A DNA stretch of 64,000 nt from Nymphalis io (lineage: Eukaryota > Arthropoda > Insecta > Lepidoptera > Nymphalidae). Location: assembly GCF_905147045.1 (NCBI RefSeq), contig NC_065899.1, positions 3,174,501 to 3,238,500 on the forward strand, given 5' to 3'. How positions within the stretch are numbered: the first letter of the stretch is position 1; each line of letters starts with the position of its first letter. Below the pieces are notes generated by a model, which saw only the letters and a program-made list of their open reading frames with translations, did no database searches and was not told where the DNA came from. This document shows, piece after piece, positions 1-10,486 of this stretch. The position numbers and the translations under genes are program-made.

Positions 1-1060
1 ATTTATTATATTTGGATCACATAGATAACTTGGAATTATGTTATTGTGGGTGCCTAAAATTTTTTTAAGTTCACCGTGCATTTTATTCGGATTATTAATG
101 AATTTATTAATTTTATTTGTGAAATAAAAAGATTTTTCTTTTTGAGTTACCTCAAATACATTGATGCTTTAATAACCTGCACGGGTAGAAAACTAGTCTA
201 AGTTGTCTGTAAAAGTGTAATTTATTTTTATAAATAAAATATATATCACCTTGTCTCTAACAAGGGGGGAGGGAAAGGGTACTTAAAAAGGGTACTGAAA
301 TGTATTTATTCATCGTAAAAACATTAACTAATATTTTAGATATGCAATATGTAGCTACATATGTATAAGACATCATTTATAATCCTATGTGTGCAAAGAT
401 GTGTTATTTAATTTAAAAAAAATATATATCCATTTATTAATGCAACATTAGTTATAACTAATTATTGTCTTTTATTTTTATTAATTTAAAAGAAAACCAC
501 TTAAATGCAATGTTAGGTATAAGTACTTGTTGTTTATATTAATTGTCACTTGATAAACTGGCGCCAGCCACGGCGCGCACGTGCCTTTTTTGTTGCCGAT
601 AAACGCGTCAAAATAGTGGTCATCAAGCAATCCACTTGATTGTATCAATTTCATTATTCAGGCGCAAAATCATTGTTATTTGTAATACAATTAGGTTTAT
701 TACATATTTGACGCACTATAGGTATAGTGCGTCATATATAAAAACGTGTGTATAATGGGAAATGTATGACGAATTTTTACATGATTAACGAGCAAAAAAA
801 GTTATAAACTTTGCGTTTCATTATGTTTTATGTTTGTAAATCGACTTTTTCTATAAAAGGTCACCTTATGTGATATCCACATGAAGGAGAACCGCGAAAT
901 CTGATGTGATCTGATGAAAAATGTGGGGATCCTAATATTCTCTAGATTTTTTGGTTATCAGCAAATTTGTAAATTGGTTATTAGTTTTTGTATTTCGTTT
1001 TTACTTTTATAAATATTTTGTTTATAGTAAATAGATAAAATATCATAATATAATATAATA
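1..1060. other. AT-rich intergenic DNA
   Basis: No coding exon, RNA gene or clear repeat was recognised. The one departure from the AT-rich background is a short GC/CpG-rich patch near 560-610. It contains a CACGTG E-box-like hexamer and a GGCGCC site, and its function is unknown. Confidence 0.4.
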
Positions 1061-1639
1061 ATAATGTCCTCCAGACCGATTTCGGCCACGGCGGCCAACC
1101 TCAAGAGGGATTAGCCAACTGCGCAGGAGATATTATAATGCACAAGTGTGTGCACAAACACAGGTGCAGAGTGCACTCTTCCTTCACTCATAATTCGTTG
1201 GGACGCCAATCCTACATGATGATGATGCTTTCCGAGGCACGGGTTTGTACACACTTCCAACTTCCAGACTCCGGGATGCTACTTAGACTTTTCTGATAAA
1301 AAACCGAATAACTTTTTATTGGCCCGACCTGGGAATTAAACCCAGGATCTTCGGGTCTGCGGCCTTACATCAAGCCACTAGACCAACTAGGGATAATAAT
1401 CTATACTAATATTATAAAGAGGTAAAGTTTCTGTGGTTGTAGGGGGTAATCTCTGGACCTACTAAACCGATTTTGAAAATTCTTTTACCAATAGAAAGCC
1501 ACATCATTTGTGAGTGTCATAGGCTATATATTAACCTGAAAAATGAAAAGACTTTTTCATACTAGTGATATTTGCAAACTCGGAGAAAAAACTATCGAAC
1601 GAAACTCATCAGATATTCTACCGCAAAATAGCAGTACTT

Positions 1640-1835
1640 GGTATTGTTGTGTTCCGGTTTGAAGGGTGAGTGAGCCAGTGTAATTACAGGCAAAAGGGAC
1701 ATAACATCTTAGTTCCCAAGGTTGGTGGCGCATTGGTGATGTAAGCGATAGTTAACATTTCTTACAATGCCAATGTCTATGGGCGTTGGTGGTACCATCA
1801 GGTGGCCCATATGCCACTTATTCTATAAAAAAAAA
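1640..1835 (+). repeat. Dispersed repeat family B, copy 1
   Basis: It runs from TTGTGTTCCGGTTTGAAG through AACATCTTAGTTCCCAAGG and CATCAGGTGGCCCATATG to an A-rich run. The same order of motifs recurs at about 13190-13390, 21010-21235 and, reversed, 28040-28210. It resembles the 3' end of a lepidopteran LINE (CR1-like), but only the recurrence within this window is seen directly. Confidence 0.6.
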
Positions 1836-1944
1836 GATATATGATTGAGTTCTAGAGAAAAGTTGTAGAGCTTATTATCAAGCCTACAAAGAAGTCGGCC
1901 ACAGCATATGTGTAACTTTTATATTTATGTCACAAAAAGTAGTT

Positions 1945-2420
1945 TTTTATCAATCAATCAATCAACAGCCAATCGTTGTCCACTGCTGAACATAGGCCTC
2001 TCCCAAGGTGCGCCAAAGCTCCCTGTCCTCCGCCTTCCGCATCCAGTTGGTGCCCGCCACCTTCTTAAGGTCGTCGGTCCACCTGGCTGGAGGGCGCCCT
2101 ACGCTGCGCTTGCCGATTCGCGGTCTCCACTCTAGGACTCGTCTACTCCAACGGCCATCGGTCCTACGACATACGTGACCAGCCCACTGCCACTTCAGCC
2201 TGCTAATTTTGCAAGCTATGTCGGTGACTCCGGTTCTTTTCCGGATAATCTTATTTCTGATCTTATCCTTCAAAGATACTCCGAGCATAGCTCGCTCCAT
2301 AGCACGCTGAGCGACTTTGAATTTGTGGACTAGTCCCGCAGTTAGTGTCCACGTTTCGGCACCGTATGTCATGGCAGGTAAGACGCATTGGTTGAAGACT
2401 TTCGTCTTCAAACATTGTCG
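1945..2420 (-). pseudogene. LINE reverse-transcriptase C-terminal fragment (RTE-like)
   Basis: The - strand frame 2411-1962 encodes about 149 residues typical of the C-terminal part of insect RTE-type endonuclease/reverse-transcriptase proteins. Visible motifs are MTYGAETW near the start, the WAGHVCRRTDGRW block in the middle and GRPPARWTDDL before the end. The frame is followed in its own direction by a short TTGA-type tandem repeat (about 1950-1973 on the + strand as TCAATCAATCAA), as expected for the simple-repeat 3' end of an RTE element. There is no endonuclease or polymerase core, so it is a 5'-truncated dead copy. Confidence 0.75.
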
Positions 2421-2675
2421 TAATGTATTGAGTGATGTTTCTATTAGGCGGTTTTTTCATTTACAACACGTTAATCTATTTAAAAATAAATTGCTTTATT
2501 ACCAATTTTTATTCAGATAAAATTCCTTTTTTACAGTTTGTTAGTTGGTTGCATAGTTAAAGAGATAATTTAAAACATCAAATACGCGCGACAATTTTTG
2601 TAATGTTCGGCCAATCGATTACAAGTAAAAATGTTTACCGCCTAACGAAGTGGGCACGGGTCAGCTAGTATAACT

Positions 2676-5210
2676 ATATATACAAATACGTACTATGATG
2701 CGTACTACGTGTCTATGAGTTATTAGTTTATTACCCAGTATTTCTTTAAATAATTTACTGTAAACTTTTAATTATTATAGTAAAATATGCTTATCGTTTT
2801 TTTATTTAGGAATTTAATGGCTATATTACCTTATAGAGTTGATGCTCATGTAAATCAATTTAACATTGTAAAACAGACAGGTTTAGAAATTTCATTTCAA
2901 ATATTCGTCCGGGTCTCTATCGATCATTATTATTTGATTATACAAAGAAGAATTTATCTCGTGGTTGAAGTAGTGACCTGATTAGATTACGGGACATTGT
3001 GTTCCACTTATCAACTTTAACTCTTTAATATTGAACTTTTTGAACTGCGTTAGTTATATTTTTATTAAATATAAATAAATATTATTAGAAAAAATTTTAT
3101 CTCTAAGATAAGGCCAGATATTTTGGTAAAATACTGAATAATAAGTTTTAAAATTATGTTTTACTTTACTAACGCATAAACATCGCAAATTATGTTAAAG
3201 CCCGCTTACGATTACAATTTATAGGCACGTTTTAAAAAGAAACATTTAGCCTTGTTATAATAAGTTTTTCCTCTAACTTCTTAGTACCGGTTAGATAACT
3301 ACCAATTTAAGAAGATTTTAATAAATCTTAGTGACTAAATTAATACGAAATGCTTATATCTGTTTATTATATGTACTTATACAATCGTTTTACTGCCTGA
3401 CTATCAGCATTCACATCATTGAAAACTACTGAGTCTAGAAATCTTAAATATAGAACAATAAACCTATTATTGTTTAACGCGAACATTCGTTAATATAGGA
3501 TTTTTGGTAATTTTAAATTTAAGACCTCCATACAGACCCATGACCATAAAGTTAAAATTTTCAAAAATTTATGGTTATGGGAGGGATAACTATGAATACC
3601 GGGAAGAAATTGGGATAGGCAGCCAGTTGTAATATAATGGTTACAATTTATTAATTAAATTAGTCATTTCAAACAACAATTTTATAATGACCTAGATTCG
3701 TTCATATGTATGATTTGTATATATATTAATTAACAACGATAAAATAACATGTTATCTATCACATTAATTTAATTAATAAGTACCTAAGTTTTGCTTTGTT
3801 TTTTGTTTGGCCGAAATTACGGATCGTAATATTCATTGCTCAAAAAGAGAGACTTGAAATTATAGAAGTACTGATGCAGTTTTCAATTCCAATGGATTAT
3901 ATTTCATTATTAGTAAAATACAATACTCGACAACAGCTTGTGGATAAACTGCGACAAAACTTAACGTTAACACCTATCATAATATAAATTTAGCTTACTG
4001 CTCTTCTTCTTCGTATTTACTATATGCCAAAATTTTCTCTTCATGTATACGATATAGCTTATTTAACATATTCGAAAAGGAAATTGTTTCACAAGAAAAC
4101 GTGGGACTTGTTGTTTTTCAATACGAGATATATAAAAGCACATCTATCTATCTTTTATTATAATTTTAATTAAAAAGGGAATTTATATGACTGTATTTTT
4201 CATAAAAATAAATTAGATATATTAAATTAATTTAATATACATAACGCGATTCCTAAATAATATTGCGAGCCTCTTTTGGATTCGTCGACTCTCCATCATT
4301 GGATCATTGAGTGAGACTCTCAAGGTTACGGACGTGAGAATTGCACAAAGGAACTAATCATTTGCACTGAAACTCGATGATCGAGATCCTTTTAAAAATT
4401 ATTTGAGAAAAAAATGGTTAGAAAATGTTAAAACAAATATGTATATTATAAGAAAAGAAACTTTTTCACACGCTTCTTTTTCTTTTAGTAATTGAAAATA
4501 TTAGTGACTGCTTACAGTTTTATATATTTTTTAATTGTAATTAGAAACATATAATTTATATATTTAGTATTTAGCACATAAAGTAATCATTTTTGTTTCT
4601 ATTTAAAAAATCTTGCTTAGTAATTCAATTATGGTAAGCAGGTAGACAGTAGATGATGCAATAACAACAAAAATTGCATTACAGCAAAATACAGTTTCTA
4701 TTGTACAATTTGTATACCTAATGGGATCCAATTTAATTTTCATGATCCTTCGATTAATTTCGAAATTTTGTAGTCATAGAACTAATAAAAACACATAATC
4801 TTAACAAAATATATTACTGGAAGTGTTTAATAGAAGCAATTTTTGAGCTAAATTTCGAAAACGACACGATATTATTTAAATACTTTTATATTTGTTTTTA
4901 AAATGCTATTGTAATATTAAAAATACTTGGAATGGTAAAAAATCAAGTCGTCTTTTAGATACATTCTTTCTTATAATTATTTTTTTTGATTTACGTACGT
5001 TGTTGAAATAAGCTATCCAAGTGTTTGAAATTCTATTGAAACTTCCCTTAGTTTTACGTTATCCGTAAGAAGTAAAATAAATCTAGACGATATAAAATTA
5101 GTTGTTTGAGATTATTTAAAGTTAAAAAATTAAGAACAATACCATATATATATATATGTATAATAATTTTTAAATAAAAAAATATTGATTTTATAAATCT
5201 TTTATTTCAG
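2676..5210. other. AT-rich DNA upstream of the MCT exon
   Basis: No convincing coding exon was found. I looked here for the missing N-terminal exon of the transporter that follows (an Asp-Gly-Gly-Trp-Gly-Trp signature is expected) and did not see it. The short open frames are AT-rich and resemble nothing known. This stretch is probably intron or intergenic. Confidence 0.4.
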
Positions 5211-6265
5211 CTTTAGTTGGCGCGTTGACAATGGGAACGACTTTTCTGCTATCTCCGCTCTCAGGCGTATTGACTGGACTTCTAGGCCTACGATGTACAG
5301 CTGTATTAGGAGGCAGTATTGCGGTTCTTGGCTTACTCCTATCTTCTTTCTTAGTAGATTACGTAGACGTGTTATGCTTCACTTACGGTGTTATGTACGG
5401 ATTAGGAGCATCACTCGCATATACGCCGTCATTGGCTATTCTTGGCCATTATTTCAAACGGCATTTAGGTTTGGTTAATGGTATTGTTACAATAGGAAGT
5501 TCTATTTTTACAGTTATTATGCCACCTTTGATGGAATTCATGATTAAAAATTACGGTTTACATGGTTTGTTTCGATTATTAGCGGTTGTTACCGTTGGTG
5601 TTGCGCTTTGTGGACTATTGTTTAAACCGATATCTGTTGTAGTGATAGAGAAACCTCCGAGAGAAGATGGTTTTAATGCACTTGTAAAAACTATTATTAA
5701 TGTACAAATTTGGAAGAATAAAAAGTACAGATTATGGGCTCTGTCTATGCCTGTAGCTTTATTTGGGTATTTTGTTCCATATGTGCACATAAAGAAATTT
5801 ATTGAGATTACATTTAGTAATGTTCACGACAACTTGCCGTTGCAATGTATAGCTGTTACTTCTGGAATTGGAAGGTTGGTCTTCGGTTTTTTAGCTGATA
5901 AAAAATGGGTTAATAGAATAATGCTGCAACAAATATCGTTTTATGTAATTGGAGGCCTTACAATTGTTTTGCCTTTCGTGAAAAGTTTTCCTCTATTAGT
6001 AGTCGTATCATTGGGTATGGGAATTTTCGATGGTGCATTTATAGCGTTAATCGGTCCAATTGCTATTCAATTTTGTGGTAGTGCGTATGCCGCACAAAGC
6101 ATAGGCTGTATGCTAGGATTAGCGGCGTTACCTTTGTCGATGGGTCCACCTATTGCAGGACTTATCTTTAGTTTTTATCAATCGTACACTTTGCCATTTA
6201 TTTTAGCAGGAATATCGCCACTTGTCGGTGCTACCATAATGTTTGCTATACATTTTCAAAAATGA
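5211..6265 (+). CDS. Monocarboxylate transporter-like (SLC16/MCT), 3' exon only
   Basis: A single large exon opens after the acceptor TTTATTTCAG (ends 5210) with two bases completing a split codon. It reads ALVGALTMGTTFLLSPLSG and continues for about 350 residues to TGA at 6265. The apparent start at 5225 is TTG inside the frame and is not a real start. The protein is hydrophobic throughout, with about eleven membrane segments. It shows MFS/MCT features: the VNGIVTIGSSIF helix, a short central loop near residues 140-160, the GRLVFGFLADK motif and MGPPIAGLIFSF in the C-terminal half. The short central loop and overall order recall the insect MCT10/karmoisin-like branch, but the substrate cannot be read from sequence. 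TM1, with the family's N-terminal signature, must lie in an upstream exon not seen in this window. A polyA signal AATAAA lies at 6334. Family assignment is firm, subfamily tentative. Confidence 0.8.
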
Positions 6266-6333
6266 AAAAGTATAATTTTATCAAAGAAGCATTTTTTTTA
6301 ATTAAATCGTATGTATCACTTAAGATAATAGTA

Positions 6334-6339
6334 AATAAA
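6334..6339 (+). terminator. Polyadenylation signal of the MCT-like gene
   Basis: AATAAA lies about 70 bases after the stop codon at 6265 and is followed by T-rich sequence. Confidence 0.5.
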
Positions 6340-6349
6340 TTTATTATCT

Positions 6350-9300
6350 TCAATATTTAGGTGATCGTCTCTTTTTAATTCGTGCTTTGATGTGACTTCC
6401 TCTAAGTCGTATTGATTTCGTTGTTTATTTGGTTAAGACTTAACAGACTTGAAATAAATTTAAAACGAATCTCTATTTCTAAGCCTATAAAAGAAAACCT
6501 CGTAAGAAATACAAATTCAAAGTGATTTATTTAGTTAATGAATTATTATTTAGGTGTTAAGTAGCTTGGACTTTTGAATGATATTGAAAGATTGGGTTTC
6601 AGATTTATAATTTTTTGTTTATTTATTTATTATGGATTTTTTTCATGTTGAAATGTTTTTGTTTTACTATGTTATGTCTAGCCGCTAAGAGAATGCGTCC
6701 TTGTCAGGTTCGTGATCGGATAAACAATGTAACTTTGTAGTGGCGAAGAATGGACGATAAAAATATTATTATCATTTATTTGCTCTATTAACGAATATCA
6801 TTAAAAACTATTATGTCACCTTACAACAAATGTAATAAGTTGAATTTAAAGTGAGTTTTTTTAAATCCTGTAAATTTAGCTGTTACTAGGTTATGTCAAT
6901 TGTTTATTTTTGTACAAGTCACTACTCATGACTAATTGGCAAATATAAAGAAAATTCTATAAGCGGCAGGACTTAACTTTTGAAATTGACTTCTGCAATA
7001 ATTCAAGAAAAATGTATTTAAAAATAAACTACGACTTTTTTTAGTGACTTTATTAACTTTTGTATCTTATTATTATATATTATTTCATCTTAAATATGTA
7101 ATTTAAACGTGTTTATTTTGTTTTTCCAATTTTTTGGAATTTACGTGCATTTAAAAATATTTTTTTTTATAAATAACTCAAGATATATCTTGAGTTATTT
7201 AAATTGAATGAGTTAATAAGCGCACAGTTAACTACCAGGAAAATTTATAGATTCTGAGATATAAATTATTGTTTTCAAGACATGCTATATCTCTCAGTTT
7301 GGGAATTCAAATGGTTGACCCACGTTGACGACACGACGACAAAATTGTAGAATAGTGAAATATTTCGAGATTACGCTAATAAATATCCAAACCTCGCCTT
7401 CTTTGTATCTATCTTGCTGATACTTTTCAAAATCCCAGTTAATCAGTTTAAATGCATTGAATGCTTCCGAATGATGTCTTGAGGATATCAGAGATATTTT
7501 TTATGATTATGTCTCCGAAATTAGAATTGTTTATGGCATTTACTTTCGTGAGGGAGTGCAAGCAGGACGAAGGTCGTCTATATAGCACAATCTCACCCTT
7601 TTAAATTCGGCAACCCAATAAGCCACCGTCAAAGATGTTAAAACATCGCCCATAATGTCTTTTGAAAGTCTAAAAAATCCTTCCTTGCGTTCATTGAATA
7701 CACCATATTTTTGGTTTTAACTGTTCTTCACAAAACAATTTTTATGAATGACATAATAAAATCAAGTGATACTCGGCATAAAAATTTTGTGATTGATACT
7801 ATGAAACAAATATCATATCATACCATAAAGATTAGGTACATATATTGCACCTCTAAGAACTTTTTGATTCACTCTCATAATTCTTATGACGTAGTAACTG
7901 TTTAAAAAATAGTAACTTACCTAAAGAACATATATGTTAATGATTGATTTATATTTCATGTTCTTTCTATTGTTTCTATTAAAGTAAATATAAATTACGT
8001 AGAAAATATATTATAGAGTTACGTAATTATTCTTAATGTGTGCAATTTTACAATACAATATGCTCGTTCCTTGTTATATACTCAAAATGTAATTAAAATA
8101 ATATTGTAAATTTGTTAAAAATAGTTTTAAACCCATATTTTAAATTAAAAATGTATAACTTTGTATTTAGATATTATAAAATGTTAAAAGTATTCTAATA
8201 GGTTATATGTAATATCTATAACAATAAATGTTTTGGAGAAAGTCGATAAATGTTACAATAATCAAATAAACGTTATAATAATTTTATTTTTAACTAAATA
8301 AGTAAATAACGAAGATAAATTAGATTGTTATTCATGGTGCTATATTTTTCGCATTTCAATACAAACGTAAAATATTTATTTTCGTAACTATTTCACGCAT
8401 TTATTTTGTGTACTTCTTTAATTCATTTCCGTTACTTAGATACCTTACCTAGAGTTACCTTTAATAGTTCCTATTTTCGAATATGATGTTTTCTTTTTAA
8501 GTTTTTTGGTATCTATATTTTTGTTTAAAATATAAATTAATTTGTGTAAAATGTCACAGTAACATATCAAATAAGTAGGTACTTTAAAACTTTATACACT
8601 AAAAATGTTATGATTATATTTAAACTAATAAGTTATTATATAATGAATAGTTATGTAATTTATGTTGAGGCTACAAAAAATGTTTCATGTTTAAGAATGA
8701 CCTTATAACTCGAAGTAGGTTTAAAATTTTCTTGTAGTTCGAACTATAACCGAAAGTTGAATCATAATATTAATTATTGGTTGGCATAAATAAGCTGACT
8801 GTTGTTCTAAAAATAAGTTAAACGATTTAACACTTTCATCCATATTTTAATTTGAATATTTGCGTGTGAGTACTAGTGTGAGTGATTGTGTTTGACACTC
8901 GACTTGCAGCATTTGACTCGAAACGTATTCAATTTTATCAAGTAATATATATTTTATGTCATATTATGTAAAGTTCCTTGTATTTCATATTAGATAAATA
9001 GAATTAAGAAAAATAACATGTTATTTTTTTGACATTAAATTATCTGTAATCAATTGTCAATTTTTAAACATAGGTAAATTAATATATTTAAATATGTTAT
9101 TATAATCTATTTTTTTACTTCATAAAATATCTGACCACCACGAGTTAGTTTTTTAATAATGTTATAACAATAAAAAAATATCTGTCAATAATTGTAAATG
9201 CTATTTTTGAAAATAACAGTTTTTAAAATAGCAAATGTAATACTGTGATTGGATGTGTTGAACTTATTTTATAACAATACTATAAAAAAAGGCAAATTTA

Positions 9301-10266
9301 AATATTATAGTTTTATTTATTTGAATATACCTTAATATTTATAATTTATTATAATTACCTAAGTAATTCTAAATAGGTACGTGATTGTTGTTCATAGAAA
9401 ATAAATTTGCATCAGCTATTTCATTTGATAACAAAACAATGAAATAATTACTACATGTGTTGCGTAAGAGGTGAATTTACTAAGTATCTGTAATAAAATT
9501 ATGAATCAACAATAATAATAATAATATCCTGGGACATTTTTCACAAACGGCCATCTGATCCCAAATTAAGCTTGTACTATAGAAACCAGACAACTGATAT
9601 ACTACATATACTATTTTTCTTTTGTTAATACATACTGATATAGATACAATATTCGTAATATGTACATACGACATGATTATGTCATCGTAATACAATGTTA
9701 AATTAATATTTTAAAGATATTATAGATACGATTAAATTTGAAAAGCAAATCGATGAATGGATGGAGGACTAATGAGTACAGATAATATCGAGGTAAGCTT
9801 TCATATAAAGTTCCTTTTGTTTTATGTGTTTTAGGACTATGTACTGTTCCAGAAACCTTCACGTAAATGCCGAGTGTTAAAGTTTGAACTCAATCAAATG
9901 AACAGTTCGTGAACGCATAAAATGCCAACATTACGAGCATACATTTATAGTATATATTATATACACCTTATATACTATATTATTGGTATTTTTAATATGT
10001 TAAGGTACTTCTTCAAACGCCTAAAAAGTACAACTAAATTTAATAAAATTACATATATTATTACTACTACTATAATATCATAAAAAAGATAGAATTAAAT
10101 GTATTATTTATTTAATTATATTTTTTTCATTAATTGGCATTATTAAGCTATTTATTTGTACTTTTGGACAAAACATAGTCGCTAATAATTTTGTTAGATA
10201 CTGACGCAATAGATAAATATTAGTTAATATTTAAATATTTAGAGAATAGTCAAGTACTCATAACTA
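6350..10266. other. AT-rich intergenic region
   Basis: No gene was recognised between the MCT-like exon and the tail exon of the - strand transporter. It contains a 30-bp perfect palindrome (7171-7200) and a mariner-like relic (about 7380-7695). The rest is AT-rich sequence without clear structure. Confidence 0.4.
7380..7695 (-). pseudogene. Degenerate mariner-like transposase fragment
   Basis: Read on the - strand from about 7695 to 7560, the sequence gives LTVAYWVAEFKRVR followed by a DDLRP stretch. This matches the second helix-turn-helix and the following acidic/GRP linker of mariner transposases (usual form WVAEFKRGR...DDPR.GRP). Stops and frame changes follow and no catalytic DDD core is visible, so it is a short dead relic. 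No inverted terminal repeats were found. Confidence 0.45.
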
Positions 10267-10486
10267 TTAAACTTGAAATATTCTCCGAGTATTCTTCATA
10301 AATCTTTGAAATAATGGTAGAAGGAATTGTCTGAATCCAATTCTTTGAGCCGGAAGTCGTTCATTGTGACGATTGTTAGCAGAATAATTTTGTCCCGTGC
10401 TGCCGAATGAGTAGACTCTTATCTCTAATTCTTCATTTGATGGAGAATTTGTTTTTTGAGTCGCCCATCGAAGAGGTTTTGATAAC
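10267..10486 (-). CDS. Possible C-terminal tail exon of the divergent SLC22 gene
   Basis: After the acceptor TCATTTTTTAG the frame encodes LSKPLRWATQKTNSPSNEEL and about 50 more hydrophilic, basic residues, ending RIFQV before TAA. Phase fits a donor at 10982/10981 in exon g, replacing the stop there and adding a cytoplasmic tail of about 72 residues. The donor is weak. Equally, this could be a chance open frame and the gene may end at 10978. Confidence 0.35.

Larger units (their letters stand above)
1060..2675. mobile_element. Nest of old transposon fragments
   Basis: Several repeat pieces lie end to end. A GC-rich repeat piece sits at about 1065-1390. A family start of the type TATACTAATATTATAAAG lies near 1400. 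A dispersed-repeat unit occurs at about 1640-1835. A LINE reverse-transcriptase tail on the - strand spans about 1945-2420. A segment ending GGGTCAGCTAGT lies near 2655-2670. The opening near 1400 and the closing CTAGT resemble the two ends of a widespread lepidopteran non-autonomous element (Helitron-like). If so, the LINE pieces were inserted into it. The element identity is from memory of similar sequences, not from a search. Confidence 0.45.

Noticed and set aside
3796..3987. Open frame that could be an upstream exon of the MCT-like gene
   Set aside because: It lacks the MCT N-terminal signature and membrane helix, and has no phase-compatible donor leading to 5211.
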